Source: Shewanella sp.
Lineage (GTDB): Bacteria; Pseudomonadota; Gammaproteobacteria; Enterobacterales; Shewanellaceae
Assembly (NCBI RefSeq): GCF_013214165.1
Contig: NZ_JABSSM010000028.1
Location: 1-61,281 of the forward strand
Length of the DNA stretch: 61,281 nt
Reading direction: 5' to 3'
Notes under the pieces: model-generated
Told to the model about the DNA's origin: nothing
What the model saw: the letters and a program-made list of their open reading frames with translations, nothing else
Database searches by the model: none
Translations under genes and position numbers: made by a program
Shown: positions 1-10,049 of the stretch, in pieces
Position numbering within the stretch: the stretch's first letter is position 1
Layout: every line of letters begins with the position of its first letter

Positions 1-158
1 CTTCACCAGACGGCATCAACTACATCATTCCTGGTAATGATGACGCTATGCGTTCTATTCGTTTGTACACTGAGTCTGTTGCTTCTGCCGCTAAAGCTGG
101 CCGTGGTCAAGATCTTGCTGTTCAAGCGGAGCAAGACGGTTTCGTAGAAGCCGAATAA
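1..158 (+). CDS. rpsB: 30S ribosomal protein S2, 3' end only
   Basis: This is the C-terminal part of ribosomal protein S2, a small-subunit protein needed to load S1 and bind mRNA. The readable frame starts at base 3 and ends with TAA at 156-158. It contains [14 protein letters not shown] followed by [10 protein letters not shown], the conserved S2 C-terminus in which residues bind 16S rRNA. The gene begins left of the window. It sits directly upstream of tsf, the usual bacterial rpsB-tsf pairing, with an intrinsic terminator-like hairpin between them. The tail ends in an acidic stretch (EQDGFVEAE), typical of gammaproteobacterial S2. Confidence 0.96.
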   Translation, partial: SPDGINYIIPGNDDAMRSIRLYTESVASAAKAGRGQDLAVQAEQDGFVEAE

Positions 159-206
159 TAGGGTCGATGATTTTCATCCCTTATTAACCAAGATACATGA
201 TTGGTG

Positions 207-234
207 AACAGGGGCCTTAAGGCCCCTGTTTTAT
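207..234 (+). terminator. rpsB-tsf intergenic terminator/attenuator
   Basis: The arms AACAGGGGCC and GGCCCCTGTT form a 10-bp GC-rich stem around the loop TTAA, followed by a short T-rich run. It lies between rpsB and tsf, so it probably reduces read-through into tsf rather than ending the operon completely. Confidence 0.85.
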
Positions 235-274
235 ATCTAGTGAATTTGTAGACTTATCTATAGAGGATTTAACA

Positions 275-1123
275 ATGGCAATTACTGCTGCCCAAGTTAA
301 AGAACTTCGTCAGCGCACTGGCGCAGGCATGATGGATTGTAAGAAAGCGTTGGTTGAAACCGATGGTGACATCGAACTAGCGATTGATAACATGCGTAAG
401 AGCGGTGCTGCAAAGGCTGCTAAAAAAGCGGGTAACATAGCTGCTGAAGGTACTATCCTTATTAAGAATGGCGAAGGTTTCGCTGCGCTTTTAGAAGTTA
501 ACTGTCAAACAGACTTCGTGGCAAAAGACGCCAGCTTCCTAGCATTCGCTAATTCGGTATTAGACGTTGCTGCTGCATCTAAAGTCACTATCGAAGAGTT
601 GAAAGCTCAGTTCGAAGACACTCGTGTTTCACTAGTGACTAAAATCGGTGAAAACATCAACGTTCGTCGCGTTGAGTACATCGATGGTGCAACCCTTGCT
701 ACTTACCGTCACGGTGAGCGTATCGGTGTTGTTGTAGCCGGTGAAGCTGACGAAGAAACGCTAAAGCACGTAGCAATGCACGTTGCGGCTTCCAAGCCTG
801 AATTCGTTAACCCTGAAGATGTTCCAGCGGATCTAGTTGCAAAAGAAAAAGCACTGCAGATCGAAATCGCGATGAACGAAGGCAAGCCTGCAGAGATTGC
901 AGAGAAAATGGTTTTTGGTAGAATGAAGAAGTTCACCGGTGAGATCTCTCTTACTGGTCAAGCTTACATCATGGAACCTAAGAAAACTGTTGGTGCAATT
1001 CTTAAAGAGAAAGGCGCTACTGTATCAGGCTTCATTCGTTTAGAAGTTGGCGAAGGTATCGCGAAGAAAGAAGAAGATTTTGCTGCTGAAGTTGCTGCTA
1101 CCATAGCCGCTACTAAGGCTTAA
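275..1123 (+). CDS. tsf: Elongation factor Ts
   Basis: EF-Ts is the guanine-nucleotide exchange factor that regenerates EF-Tu-GTP in the cytoplasm. The 282-residue product is the normal family length (about 283 in E. coli). The N-terminal UBA-like domain carries the signature [13 protein letters not shown] at residues 14-26. The core contact motif TDFV at residues 79-82 inserts next to the EF-Tu nucleotide site. The coiled-coil region and C-terminal module are intact. The ATG at 275 follows an AGAGGA ribosome binding site. It lies between rpsB and pyrH, the standard order. Confidence 0.98.
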   Translation: MAITAAQVKELRQRTGAGMMDCKKALVETDGDIELAIDNMRKSGAAKAAKKAGNIAAEGTILIKNGEGFAALLEVNCQTDFVAKDASFLAFANSVLDVAAASKVTIEELKAQFEDTRVSLVTKIGENINVRRVEYIDGATLATYRHGERIGVVVAGEADEETLKHVAMHVAASKPEFVNPEDVPADLVAKEKALQIEIAMNEGKPAEIAEKMVFGRMKKFTGEISLTGQAYIMEPKKTVGAILKEKGATVSGFIRLEVGEGIAKKEEDFAAEVAATIAATKA

Positions 1124-1144
1124 TCTCCTGTTGTAAGCACTCCT

Positions 1145-1174
1145 AAGACCGCGGCACTTGCTGCGGTCTTATTG
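1145..1174 (+). terminator. Intrinsic terminator after tsf
   Basis: The inverted repeat AAGACCGC / GCGGTCTT (1145-1170) sits 22 bases after the tsf stop and is followed by ATTGTATTATTTT. It probably separates the rpsB-tsf unit from pyrH. Confidence 0.75.
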
Positions 1175-1212
1175 TATTATTTTACCTATCGGCATCAATC
1201 GGGACTATAAAA

Positions 1213-1953
1213 ATGAGCACGAATCCTAAACCTGCATTTCGACGTATTCTTCTCAAACTCAGTGGTGAAGCTTTAATGGGCGATGAAGGCTTTGGCATAG
1301 ACCCTAAAGTCTTGGACCGTATGGCTCAAGAGATTAAAGAACTGGTTGAGCTCGGCCTTCAGGTAGGCGTCGTTATTGGTGGCGGTAACTTATTCCGTGG
1401 TGAAGGGCTTGCACAAGCGGGCATGAACCGCGTCGTTGGCGACCATATGGGCATGCTAGCCACAGTCATGAATGGCTTGGCGATGCGTGATGCCCTACAT
1501 CGTGCTTATGTCAATGCTCGTTTGATGTCTGCTATCCCGCTCAAGGGTGTGTGTGATGATTATAATTGGGCCGAAGCCATCAGTTTGCTAAAGTCCGGTC
1601 GAGTGGTCATTTTTGCTGCCGGTACGGGCAACCCTTTCTGCACCACCGACTCAGCAGCTTGCCTGCGCGGTATCGAAATCGAAGCCGAAGTCGTGATCAA
1701 GGGCACTAAGGTAGATGGCGTCTACTCAGATGATCCAGTGAAGAACCCTGATGCAGTAATGTATGATGAAATGGGTTACGATGAAATTCTGGAGAAAGAA
1801 TTAAAAGTGATGGATCTTGCCGCATTTACCATGGCGAGAGATCACAACATGCCTATATTGGTATTTAACATGAATAAGCCTGGTGCCCTACGTCGAGTCA
1901 TTATGGGTGAGCGCGAAGGTACCATGATCAAATCAATGACAACAAAGAACTAA
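1213..1953 (+). CDS. pyrH: UMP kinase
   Basis: UMP kinase phosphorylates UMP to UDP in de novo pyrimidine synthesis. The bacterial enzyme is a hexamer of the amino-acid-kinase fold, unlike eukaryotic UMP/CMP kinases. The 246-residue protein shows KLSGEAL at 15-21 (phosphate binding) and GGGNLFRG at 56-63. It also has the [12 protein letters not shown] segment and a [11 protein letters not shown] segment, all diagnostic. The start ATG at 1213 follows a weak purine stretch (GGGACT). It lies between tsf and frr as in most gammaproteobacteria and is presumably essential. Confidence 0.98.
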   Translation: MSTNPKPAFRRILLKLSGEALMGDEGFGIDPKVLDRMAQEIKELVELGLQVGVVIGGGNLFRGEGLAQAGMNRVVGDHMGMLATVMNGLAMRDALHRAYVNARLMSAIPLKGVCDDYNWAEAISLLKSGRVVIFAAGTGNPFCTTDSAACLRGIEIEAEVVIKGTKVDGVYSDDPVKNPDAVMYDEMGYDEILEKELKVMDLAAFTMARDHNMPILVFNMNKPGALRRVIMGEREGTMIKSMTTKN

Positions 1954-2051
1954 AATTATTGTAATGTCCAGTCAGCAAAAAGTTATCGACTTAGTGTGAC
2001 TGGCTAGTTCTATGACTAATAATTTAGTGACTCATTTAAAGGATATTTAAC

Positions 2052-2609
2052 GTGATAAACGAAATTAAAGCAGATGCTCAAACACGTATGGCTAAATGTA
2101 TAGAAGCCACTAAGACTCAGATGGCTAAGGTCCGTACGGGTCGTGCTCATCCTAGCCTTTTAGATTCGATTAAGGTCTCTTATTACGGTTCAATGACCCC
2201 CCTTAAGCAAGTGGGTAACGTTACCATCGAAGATTCACGTACTCTGGCAGTTTCTGTGTTCGATGCGTCTATGATCAAAGCGGTAGAGAAAGCGATCATG
2301 AGCTCAGATCTTGGTCTGAACCCTATGTCAGCCGGCGCAGTTATACGCATTCCATTGCCTGCATTGACAGAAGAGCGTCGTAAAGACCTTATTAAGGTTG
2401 TTCGCGCCGAAGCCGAAAATAGCCGGATTTCGGTACGTAACGTGCGTCGTGATGCTAACTCTGATGTGAAAGCGTTAGAGAAAGAGAAAGAGTGTACCGA
2501 AGATGACGTACACCGCACCGAAGATGAGATTCAAAAATTCACTAATGCTCATATTAAGCAGATTGATGATCTTTTGTCTGCAAAAGAAACAGAGTTGATG
2601 GCAGTCTAA
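2052..2609 (+). CDS. frr: Ribosome recycling factor
   Basis: RRF works with EF-G to split the post-termination ribosome. The 185-residue length is exactly that of the E. coli protein. The conserved [11 protein letters not shown] segment lies at residues 27-37 and the hinge and three-helix-bundle domain are complete. The start codon is GTG at 2052, preceded by AAAGGA; no in-frame ATG gives a better N-terminus. It is followed 25 bases after its stop by a strong terminator that separates it from uppS. Confidence 0.97.
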   Translation: MINEIKADAQTRMAKCIEATKTQMAKVRTGRAHPSLLDSIKVSYYGSMTPLKQVGNVTIEDSRTLAVSVFDASMIKAVEKAIMSSDLGLNPMSAGAVIRIPLPALTEERRKDLIKVVRAEAENSRISVRNVRRDANSDVKALEKEKECTEDDVHRTEDEIQKFTNAHIKQIDDLLSAKETELMAV

Positions 2610-2634
2610 TCTAGGGCTAAGAAACTAGAGTTCA

Positions 2635-2675
2635 GACGCCGTGTAGCGGTATACTACACGGCGTTTGCTTTTTTA
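2635..2675 (+). terminator. Intrinsic terminator after frr
   Basis: ACGCCGTGTAG and CTACACGGCGT form a long GC-rich stem with a 7-base loop, followed by TTGCTTTTTT. It lies just upstream of uppS, so uppS and the following envelope genes probably use their own promoter or depend on partial read-through. Confidence 0.9.
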
Positions 2676-2688
2676 AGGGTTGTAATAG

Positions 2689-3483
2689 ATGTCAATCGAT
2701 TCCCAGTCGGGTTCTGAGTTCTCTCCCGAGGAAATAGCAGAACTTGTTAAACAGTCCAAGCCTAAACACGTCGCCATCATCATGGATGGTAACGGACGTT
2801 GGGCACAGGCGCAGGGGAAACCCAGGGTAATGGGGCACAAGGCGGGTGTAAAAACCGTCAGACGAGCAGTCAGTACCGCCAGAGAGATGGGGATCGGCTC
2901 GTTAACCTTATTTGCATTTTCCAGTGAAAACTGGCGCCGCCCCGATAAAGAAGTTTCCCTCTTGATGGAACTCTTCTTTACTGTACTGCAACGAGAAATA
3001 AAGCTGCTGCATAAAAACGGGGTCAGGCTCAATATTATCGGCGACATCAGTCGCTTTTCTGAACGTTTACAGAAACAAATTGCCGCTGCAGAAGCAAAAA
3101 CTGCTGGCAATACCGAGCTGATACTCAATGTGGCGGCTAACTATGGCGGTCGTTGGGACATCATGCAGGCGGCACAGGCACTGGCTAAAAAAGTCGAGTC
3201 CGGTGAAATTAACAGCAGTCAGTTCACCGAAGAGGCCCTAAGTCAGCATTTATGCATGCAAAACCAAGCCGAAGTTGATTTAATGATACGCACGGGTGGG
3301 GACTATCGTATCAGTAATTTCATATTATGGCAGGCAGCCTATGCCGAGTTGGTTTTTACTGACACGCTATGGCCTGATTTTGATGAAAATGCGTTTAAAC
3401 AGGCAGTTGCAACTTTTGCATCTCGTCAACGAAGATTCGGTCTGACGGGTTGCCAAATAGAGACGATGCAGTCCGAGTTATAA
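2689..3483 (+). CDS. uppS: Undecaprenyl diphosphate synthase (cis-prenyltransferase)
   Basis: UppS condenses eight isopentenyl diphosphates onto farnesyl diphosphate to make the C55 lipid carrier for peptidoglycan and polysaccharide synthesis. The 264-residue protein has the catalytic motif IMDGNGRWA at residues 31-39 (Asp33 is the Mg2+/diphosphate residue) and the C-terminal [11 protein letters not shown] motif. The N-terminus is roughly 15 residues longer than that of E. coli. It is the first of the uppS-cdsA-dxr-rseP-bamA set, and its stop is 20 bases before the likely cdsA start. Confidence 0.97.
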   Translation: MSIDSQSGSEFSPEEIAELVKQSKPKHVAIIMDGNGRWAQAQGKPRVMGHKAGVKTVRRAVSTAREMGIGSLTLFAFSSENWRRPDKEVSLLMELFFTVLQREIKLLHKNGVRLNIIGDISRFSERLQKQIAAAEAKTAGNTELILNVAANYGGRWDIMQAAQALAKKVESGEINSSQFTEEALSQHLCMQNQAEVDLMIRTGGDYRISNFILWQAAYAELVFTDTLWPDFDENAFKQAVATFASRQRRFGLTGCQIETMQSEL

Positions 3484-3503
3484 TTTTTTTTGAGGGTTTT
3501 TTT

Positions 3504-4361
3504 TTGCTAAAACAACGAATAATAACAGCAGCTTGGTTAATTCCCTTGGTTTTGGGAGCGGTTTTTTTCCTCCCGACAGCATTCTTTGCCTGGGTATTAG
3601 TGCCGGTATTTTTGATTGCTGCCAAGGAGTGGGGACAGATCATCGATAAACGCTGTCAAATAACCCAGTGGAGCTTTACCATCACCATAGGTGCGCTATT
3701 AATCGCACTCAACCTGTTTGTTCCTAGCGATGAACTTTGGTTTAAAGGTCATCTGCATCCGGTCTATCTGGCTATCATCTTGATTGGCGCCTTGTGGTGG
3801 GCTATCTCACTGTTATTGGTGCTGTCTTTTCCTAAGAGCTCGGCGCTGTGGCAAAAGAGCCATATGTTTAAGTCTATGTTTGGACAGCTGACCCTTATTC
3901 CTTGTTTTGCAGCCTTGATTGCGCTCAAGGGGCTAAGTTCTGAGGCCGACCCTTATTACGGTGGGATCTTAGTCTTCCTGGTTATGCTGGTGGTGTGGGC
4001 GACCGATAGCGGAGCCTATTTTGCGGGCAAAGCCCTTGGGCGTACTAAATTGATGCCTAACGTGAGCCCGGCCAAGACTATCGAAGGACTGGTTGGCGGT
4101 TTGATTACCAGCATGGTTATTGTGGTAGGCGTGATGCTGGTTTCACCAGAGCAGGAGCTAGGCTTGGTCATTGCAGTGACCTTATTTATCGCCCTAGTCT
4201 CGGCGGTGGGAGACTTGTCTGAGAGTATGTTTAAGCGGGTGGCTGACATCAAAGATTCGGGTACCCTCTTGCCTGGGCATGGTGGCATACTCGACCGAAT
4301 AGACAGTCTGACGGCTGCGTTACCGATATTTACTCTTCTTTATATCGCATTTTGGATGTAA
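3504..4361 (+). CDS. cdsA: Phosphatidate cytidylyltransferase (CDP-diglyceride synthase)
   Basis: CdsA makes CDP-diacylglycerol from CTP and phosphatidic acid at the inner membrane, the branch point of phospholipid synthesis. I place the start at TTG 3504, giving [15 protein letters not shown] and 285 residues. This matches the E. coli N-terminus and follows a GAGGG ribosome binding site at 3492-3496. A longer frame from 3450 would overlap uppS and add an unlikely leader. Several hydrophobic helices follow. The family signature [18 protein letters not shown] with the downstream ILDR is intact near the C-terminus. The gene ends 4 bases before dxr. Confidence 0.94.
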   Translation: MLKQRIITAAWLIPLVLGAVFFLPTAFFAWVLVPVFLIAAKEWGQIIDKRCQITQWSFTITIGALLIALNLFVPSDELWFKGHLHPVYLAIILIGALWWAISLLLVLSFPKSSALWQKSHMFKSMFGQLTLIPCFAALIALKGLSSEADPYYGGILVFLVMLVVWATDSGAYFAGKALGRTKLMPNVSPAKTIEGLVGGLITSMVIVVGVMLVSPEQELGLVIAVTLFIALVSAVGDLSESMFKRVADIKDSGTLLPGHGGILDRIDSLTAALPIFTLLYIAFWM

Positions 4362-4365
4362 CTCA

Positions 4366-5553
4366 ATGCAAAAAATGGTCATACTTGGCGCAACTGGATC
4401 GATAGGCGCTAGCACCTTAAGTGTCATTGGCAACAACCCTGAGGCATATTGCATATATGCCTTGGTGGCGAATACCAATGTGGATAAGATGTTAGCCCTG
4501 TGCATAGCGCACCAGCCATCGATTGCTCATATGGTAGATGGCGATGCCGCTAGGCTCTTACGCCAGCGTTTACCTGCAGACTCAAGTGTAGAAGTGACTA
4601 CGGGGGCGACTGAACTCGATGATCTTGTCAGCGCACCTTGTGTCGATACCGTCATGGCTGCGATTGTTGGCGCCGCGGGCCTGCTGCCGACTCTAGCCGC
4701 CGTGAAAGCGGGTAAACGAGTGCTACTGGCTAACAAAGAGTCGCTGGTGATGTCTGGCAGGCTGTTTATCGAAGCGATGCAGGCCTCTGGCGCGCAAGTG
4801 CTGCCGGTAGACAGTGAGCATAATGCGATTTTTCAAGCCTTACCCGAGTCGATTCAGCGCAATATTGGTTATTGTGATCTAGAAGGTGGGGGAATATCGC
4901 ATATTTTATTGACCGGCTCTGGTGGCCCTTTCCTTACTTCTCCTCTGGACTCCCTGAGCGCCATGACACCGGCCCAGGCGTGTAAACATCCCAATTGGTC
5001 CATGGGGCGAAAGATATCCGTCGATTCGGCCAGCATGATGAACAAGGGTCTCGAATATATTGAGGCGCGTTGGTTGTTTAATGCCACTGCCGAGCAACTC
5101 AAGGTGGTGATTCATCCTCAGAGCGTGATCCACTCAATGGTTCAGTATCGGGATGGCTCGGTTTTAGCTCAGTTGGGCAACCCAGATATGCGTACACCCA
5201 TAGCTCATTGTATGTCTTATCCCCAAAGAATTAGCTCCGGAGTTGAACCTTTGGACTTTTTCAAAGTCGGACAGTTAAGCTTTCTTGAACCGGATTATGA
5301 ACGATTCCCCTGTCTTTCTCTTGCCATAGAGGCATGTAAGCAAGGTCAGGAAGCGACGACAGTGTTAAATGCAGCCAATGAAATATCGGTTGCTGCTTTT
5401 TTGGAAAATAAATTAACGTTTACTGATATAGCTAAAATTACCGAGGCGTGTTTAAGTAAGGTGTCGACGAGCTTGTTAAAAAGTTTAGATGATATTGTAG
5501 CCTTAGATACCCAAACACGTAGATATGCTTTAGAGTTGGTAGCGAAAGTTTAA
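4366..5553 (+). CDS. dxr: 1-deoxy-D-xylulose 5-phosphate reductoisomerase
   Basis: Dxr (IspC) converts DXP to 2-C-methyl-D-erythritol 4-phosphate using NADPH, the first committed step of the MEP isoprenoid pathway. The protein has 395 residues, the usual length. The NADPH-binding motif [11 protein letters not shown] is at residues 8-18. The active-site segments LANKESLVM and DSEHNAIFQ (metal-binding Asp and Glu) are present, and the NPDMRTPIA region follows. It sits between cdsA and rseP with short spacers, so the group is probably co-transcribed. Confidence 0.98.
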   Translation: MQKMVILGATGSIGASTLSVIGNNPEAYCIYALVANTNVDKMLALCIAHQPSIAHMVDGDAARLLRQRLPADSSVEVTTGATELDDLVSAPCVDTVMAAIVGAAGLLPTLAAVKAGKRVLLANKESLVMSGRLFIEAMQASGAQVLPVDSEHNAIFQALPESIQRNIGYCDLEGGGISHILLTGSGGPFLTSPLDSLSAMTPAQACKHPNWSMGRKISVDSASMMNKGLEYIEARWLFNATAEQLKVVIHPQSVIHSMVQYRDGSVLAQLGNPDMRTPIAHCMSYPQRISSGVEPLDFFKVGQLSFLEPDYERFPCLSLAIEACKQGQEATTVLNAANEISVAAFLENKLTFTDIAKITEACLSKVSTSLLKSLDDIVALDTQTRRYALELVAKV

Positions 5554-5571
5554 CTCGCTTAAAGGAAGGGA

Positions 5572-6939
5572 ATGATCGATTTTTTATGGAACCTAGGTTC
5601 CTTCGTTATTGCATTAGGCATCTTAATTACTGTACATGAATATGGTCACTTTTGGGTCGCCAGACGTTGTGGGGTAAAAGTAGAGCGTTTTTCTATCGGC
5701 TTCGGTAAGGCGATATGGCGCAGAGTCGGTAAGGATGGCACCGAATATGTCTTAGCCATGATCCCCCTTGGTGGTTATGTCAAGATGCTCGATGAGCGTG
5801 TGGATGACGTCCCGGAAGAACTAAAAGATCAAGCGTTTAACCGAAAAACAGTGTGGCAGCGTATCGCGATTGTGGCTGCAGGACCCATGGCTAACTTCAT
5901 GTTTGCCATTGTTGCACTCTATTTTATGTATCTCATTGGCGTACCGGCACTCAAGCCTGTCATCGATGCTACGCGTCTGGATAGCCCAGCGGCGCAGATT
6001 CAAATTCATGAGCCTATGCTGATAACTTCGGTCGAAGGTAAACGGGTTCACAATTGGGAAGAGGTGACCTATGCCTTGGTGAGTGAGATTGGTGAGCCAC
6101 ATATCGATATCACCTTAACGCCTTTGAAATTCAGTACCGATGAGAGCCTAGGCACTAAATATAGATTAAACACAGAGTTTTGGCAGTTCGATCCGGATAA
6201 AGAGTCGCCAATCGCTTCATTAGGACTCAATTTCTATAGACCTGAAATAACCCCTGTCTTAGGATTAGTGAGTCCCGATGGCGCCGCGGCTGCAGCTGGC
6301 ATTGAGGTCGGAGATACCCTAGTTGCCGTCGATGGTATCCCCTACGGTGAATGGGACGATTTTGTCAGTAAGATAAAAGCATCGGCTAATCAAACTGTGT
6401 TTATTACAGTCAGACGTGCCGGTGAGCAATTTAAGCTAAAAGTGGTCCCTAGTGAGCGTAAGGGGCCACAAGGTCAAATCGAAGGTGTTATCGGTGTTGC
6501 GCCGACACAGGCCGATTGGCCGGAAAATATGCAGTTACAGCTTGAGTACGGTTTCATCGATTCATTTGGCGTGGCAGCAGATAAAACGTGGCAACTTATT
6601 TCTGTCAGCTTTAAGATGATTGGCAAGCTGATCACAGGCGATTTGTCTGTTAAAAATTTAAGTGGACCCATATCCATAGCACAAGGTGCAGGCAGCAGTG
6701 CGAGTTATGGCTTGGTTTACTTTTTAGGTTTCCTCGCATTAATTAGCGTTAACTTAGGTATTATCAATTTACTGCCTTTGCCAGTGCTAGATGGGGGACA
6801 CTTGATGTATTACTTCATAGAAGTGATCACAGGGAGGCCTGTGCCTGAGAAGGTACAGGAAATTGGATTCAGATTTGGGGCAGTCATGCTGCTGATGTTG
6901 ATGAGCGTCGCGCTTTTCAACGATTTCTCCCGACTCTGA
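5572..6939 (+). CDS. rseP: Site-2 intramembrane protease RseP
   Basis: RseP is a zinc protease of the inner membrane that makes the second cut in anti-sigma factor RseA, releasing sigma-E during envelope stress; it also clears signal-peptide remnants. The HEYGH zinc motif lies at residues 22-26 in the first membrane helix and the third zinc ligand is in the LDGG motif at 406-409. Two periplasmic PDZ domains lie between (roughly 115-310). Length is 455 residues against 450 in E. coli. The gene is directly upstream of bamA, linking the stress sensor to outer-membrane assembly. Confidence 0.97.
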   Translation: MIDFLWNLGSFVIALGILITVHEYGHFWVARRCGVKVERFSIGFGKAIWRRVGKDGTEYVLAMIPLGGYVKMLDERVDDVPEELKDQAFNRKTVWQRIAIVAAGPMANFMFAIVALYFMYLIGVPALKPVIDATRLDSPAAQIQIHEPMLITSVEGKRVHNWEEVTYALVSEIGEPHIDITLTPLKFSTDESLGTKYRLNTEFWQFDPDKESPIASLGLNFYRPEITPVLGLVSPDGAAAAAGIEVGDTLVAVDGIPYGEWDDFVSKIKASANQTVFITVRRAGEQFKLKVVPSERKGPQGQIEGVIGVAPTQADWPENMQLQLEYGFIDSFGVAADKTWQLISVSFKMIGKLITGDLSVKNLSGPISIAQGAGSSASYGLVYFLGFLALISVNLGIINLLPLPVLDGGHLMYYFIEVITGRPVPEKVQEIGFRFGAVMLLMLMSVALFNDFSRL

Positions 6940-6970
6940 GCAAGGACACACATATAATTAGAAGTACTTT

Positions 6971-9454
6971 ATGAGATTGAATAAACTTTTTGCCTCGATG
7001 GTATTCGTCGGTGCGTCTTTATCAGGGAACGGTTGGGCAGAAACATTCCAGCCATTTGAAGTCACAGATATTCAGGTTCAAGGACTACAACGCGTAGCGC
7101 TTGGTGCTGCCTTACTGACCATTCCAGTCAAGGTGGGGGATACTGTCGATGAACTTAAACTTCAACAAGCGATTAAAAGCTTATATGCCTCGACAAACTT
7201 CGAACATATCGAAGTCAGTCGAGATGGCGGCGTGCTGATTGTCACCGTCAAGGAGCGCCCGACCATAAGTTCGGTTACTTTCGAAGGTAACAAGGACATC
7301 AAGGATGAGCAGCTGCAAGAGAGCTTAGACGGTTCAGGCGTCAAGGTGGGTGAGTCGCTTGACAGAACCATGCTGGCCGGTATCGAAAAGAGCCTACAAG
7401 ATTTCTATTATGGTGTCGGTAAATACGGCGCTAAAGTGGAAGCCGAAGTGGTTAATTTGCCGCGTAATCGCGTCGAATTGCAATTTAACTTTACCGAAGG
7501 TTTGGCCGCCGAAATCAAACAGATCAATATAGTCGGTAACGAAGTTTTCACCGATGCCGAGTTGATTGGCATGCTGGAACTTAAAGATTATGTCGCCTGG
7601 TGGGACTTGTTCGGTGAGCGCCGTTATCAGAAGCAGAAGCTTCAAGCCGATCTTGAGACCGTCAAGAGCTTCTATCATAACCGCGGCTATATTCGTTTCG
7701 ATGTGACCTCGACTCAGGTTGCCATGACCCCAGATCGCAAAGGTTTGTATATCACCATCAATGTCGATGAGGGTGAACAGTACACAGTGACCGAAGTTAA
7801 CCTTACCGGCGATCTGATGGGACGCGAGAAGGTGATGAAGGCCATTCTGCCTATCAAGGTTGGCGACACGTATAATGGTGCCGACGTGACCTTTGCCGAA
7901 GAAATGTACGGCAAGTATCTAGGTCGTTTCGGTTACGCCTACCCAGAAGTTAAGACCTACCCTGAAATTAATGATGAGACAAAAGAGGTGAGCCTCAATG
8001 TCAATATTAATCCGGGTAAACGTGTCTATGTACGTAGCATTAATTTTTCCGGTAATCAGGTGACTAAAGACGAAGTCTTACGACGTCAATTACGTCAGAT
8101 GGAAGGCGCCTGGTTAAACTCGGCGAAAGTTGAGCTGTCTAAGTCTAACCTTAACCGCCTTGGCTATTTTGAGACTGTAGATACCCAAACGGTACAGGTG
8201 CCCGGTACTGACGATCTGGTCGACATTGATTTCAGTGTGAAAGAGCAGCCTTCGGGTTCATTCAATGCCGGTGTGGGTTATGGTACCGAGTCAGGCATGA
8301 GCCTACAGTTTGGTGTGCAGCAGAGTAACTTCTTAGGCACGGGTAACCAGGCTGGTGTGAACCTCAATACCAACAAGTACTCTAAGAATGTGAACTTGTC
8401 TTTCACCGATCCTTACTTTACTAAAGATGGTGTCAGCTTAGGCGGCAGCATCTATTGGAATGAGTTCGATGCCCACGAGGCTAACCTTGAGCGATACAAG
8501 AACAGCTCTTATGGTATCGCACTCAACTCGGGATTTCCGATCAATGAATATAACCGTATTAATGGTGGCATAGGCTACCGCCATAACACCATCTCTGAAA
8601 TTTCGGCTTATGAGCAGGCGCTCAGGTTCTACAACATCTACCGCGATGACGCAGATCCTAATGCCGATCTGGCTTTCAATAACTTCGAAGCTAATCTAGG
8701 TTGGTCTCGCAGTAACTTGAACCGAGGTACCTTCCCGTCGGCCGGTTCATCTCAGCGTTTGAGTACTAAGATGACAATACCAGGTTCTGATCTGCAGTAT
8801 TTTAAGGCAGATTTCGATACCAGTTTCTATTTCCCACTCAGTCGCAGTCATAAGTGGGTATTATTAGCCAAAGCACGTGTCGGCTATGGTAATGGTTATG
8901 GGAAATTCAACGATAACGACCAAATCTTACCTTTCTGGGAAAACTACTATTCAGGTGGTAGCACCTCGCTGCGTGGTTTTAAATCTAACTCGGTTGGTCC
9001 ACGTTCATTCTATTTGAGTCGTGATCTAGAAGCTTGTTCTCCGGATGTTTCGGGAGATGGGTGTTATCTACCGGGTGATCCAAACAAGATCCAGGTGAGT
9101 GATGGTAACTCTATCGGTGGTAATGCGATTGCAACTGCCAGTTTTGAAGTGATTGTGCCGACCCCCTTCTTGGATGAGGCCTACTCTAACTCGGTGCGTA
9201 CCAGTTTCTTCTTCGATGCGGGTAACGTGTGGGATACCGAGTTTGATTATGATTCATATCGATACCTTCCGGTTCATGAATTTGATAAACTTTCAGATTA
9301 TTCTGATTCAGGTAGAATTCGCGCTTCGGCGGGCATGAGTGTGCAGTGGCTATCTCCAATGGGACCTATGGTGTTCAGCTTGGCGTGGCCTGTTAAAGAA
9401 TACGAAGATGATGAAACTGAAATCTTCTCGTTCAACATTGGTAAAACTTTCTAA
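6971..9454 (+). CDS. bamA: Outer membrane protein assembly factor BamA
   Basis: BamA is the central beta-barrel of the BAM complex that inserts outer-membrane proteins. A signal peptide ends near residue 23 (GNGWA|ETFQPF). Five POTRA domains follow to about residue 420 (for example the DIQVQGLQRV start). The 16-stranded barrel ends in the terminal phenylalanine signature NIGKTF. The GSTSLRGF motif (the conserved RGF of loop 6) is present. At 827 residues it is slightly longer than E. coli BamA (810). It is followed by skp, its periplasmic chaperone partner. Confidence 0.98.
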   Translation: MRLNKLFASMVFVGASLSGNGWAETFQPFEVTDIQVQGLQRVALGAALLTIPVKVGDTVDELKLQQAIKSLYASTNFEHIEVSRDGGVLIVTVKERPTISSVTFEGNKDIKDEQLQESLDGSGVKVGESLDRTMLAGIEKSLQDFYYGVGKYGAKVEAEVVNLPRNRVELQFNFTEGLAAEIKQINIVGNEVFTDAELIGMLELKDYVAWWDLFGERRYQKQKLQADLETVKSFYHNRGYIRFDVTSTQVAMTPDRKGLYITINVDEGEQYTVTEVNLTGDLMGREKVMKAILPIKVGDTYNGADVTFAEEMYGKYLGRFGYAYPEVKTYPEINDETKEVSLNVNINPGKRVYVRSINFSGNQVTKDEVLRRQLRQMEGAWLNSAKVELSKSNLNRLGYFETVDTQTVQVPGTDDLVDIDFSVKEQPSGSFNAGVGYGTESGMSLQFGVQQSNFLGTGNQAGVNLNTNKYSKNVNLSFTDPYFTKDGVSLGGSIYWNEFDAHEANLERYKNSSYGIALNSGFPINEYNRINGGIGYRHNTISEISAYEQALRFYNIYRDDADPNADLAFNNFEANLGWSRSNLNRGTFPSAGSSQRLSTKMTIPGSDLQYFKADFDTSFYFPLSRSHKWVLLAKARVGYGNGYGKFNDNDQILPFWENYYSGGSTSLRGFKSNSVGPRSFYLSRDLEACSPDVSGDGCYLPGDPNKIQVSDGNSIGGNAIATASFEVIVPTPFLDEAYSNSVRTSFFFDAGNVWDTEFDYDSYRYLPVHEFDKLSDYSDSGRIRASAGMSVQWLSPMGPMVFSLAWPVKEYEDDETEIFSFNIGKTF

Positions 9455-9526
9455 ACTAATACGTTGAAAAATGAAATAGTTTACATACAGAATAATCGGC
9501 AAGTTTTGCTGAAAAAGGAGTTTATT

Positions 9527-10030
9527 GTGAAAAAGATATTTAATCGCGCGATGATGGTATTGGTTCTTCTTAGTGCACCGACTCTGGCGCAGGCAGAGAA
9601 GATTGCTGTGGTCGATATGCAGGCCGTTTTCGAGCAGTTACCTCAGCGCGAGCAGGTGAGTAAGACACTCAAGGCTGAATTTGGTGATCGTGTCGCCGCC
9701 GTGCAGAATATGCAAGAAGAGCTGCGTGGCATGCTCGAGAAGCAACAAAGAGATGGCGCTTTGATGAGCGAGTCTCAGAAAACTGACATGGTACGCAAGA
9801 TGGAGTCGATGAAATCTGAACTGCAACTTAAGGGCAAGGCACTGGACGAAGATATGCGTCGTCGTCAGGGTGAAGAGCAGAACAAGTTACTGGTTAAAGT
9901 TCAGCAGGCAATCAATGCTATCGCAGAGAAAGAAAGCTATGACATGGTGCTACAGCGCGGTGCGGTGATCTATGTTAAACCAACATCAGATATCAGCAAT
10001 AAAGTTGTTGAAGCACTCAGTAAAGGTTAA
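9527..10030 (+). CDS. skp: Periplasmic chaperone Skp (OmpH)
   Basis: Skp is a trimeric periplasmic chaperone that holds unfolded outer-membrane proteins on their way to BamA. I choose GTG at 9527, preceded by AAGGAG at 9515-9520. This start gives a classic signal peptide (MKKIFNRAMMVLVLL, cleaved after AQA at about residue 23) and a 167-residue precursor. An in-frame ATG at 9464 would put an implausible charged leader ahead of it. The mature protein has the EKIAVVDMQAVF beta strand and long coiled-coil tentacle helices rich in Glu, Lys and Gln. Confidence 0.95.
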   Translation: MKKIFNRAMMVLVLLSAPTLAQAEKIAVVDMQAVFEQLPQREQVSKTLKAEFGDRVAAVQNMQEELRGMLEKQQRDGALMSESQKTDMVRKMESMKSELQLKGKALDEDMRRRQGEEQNKLLVKVQQAINAIAEKESYDMVLQRGAVIYVKPTSDISNKVVEALSKG

Positions 10031-10049
10031 TGGTAAAGGCTAACCATCA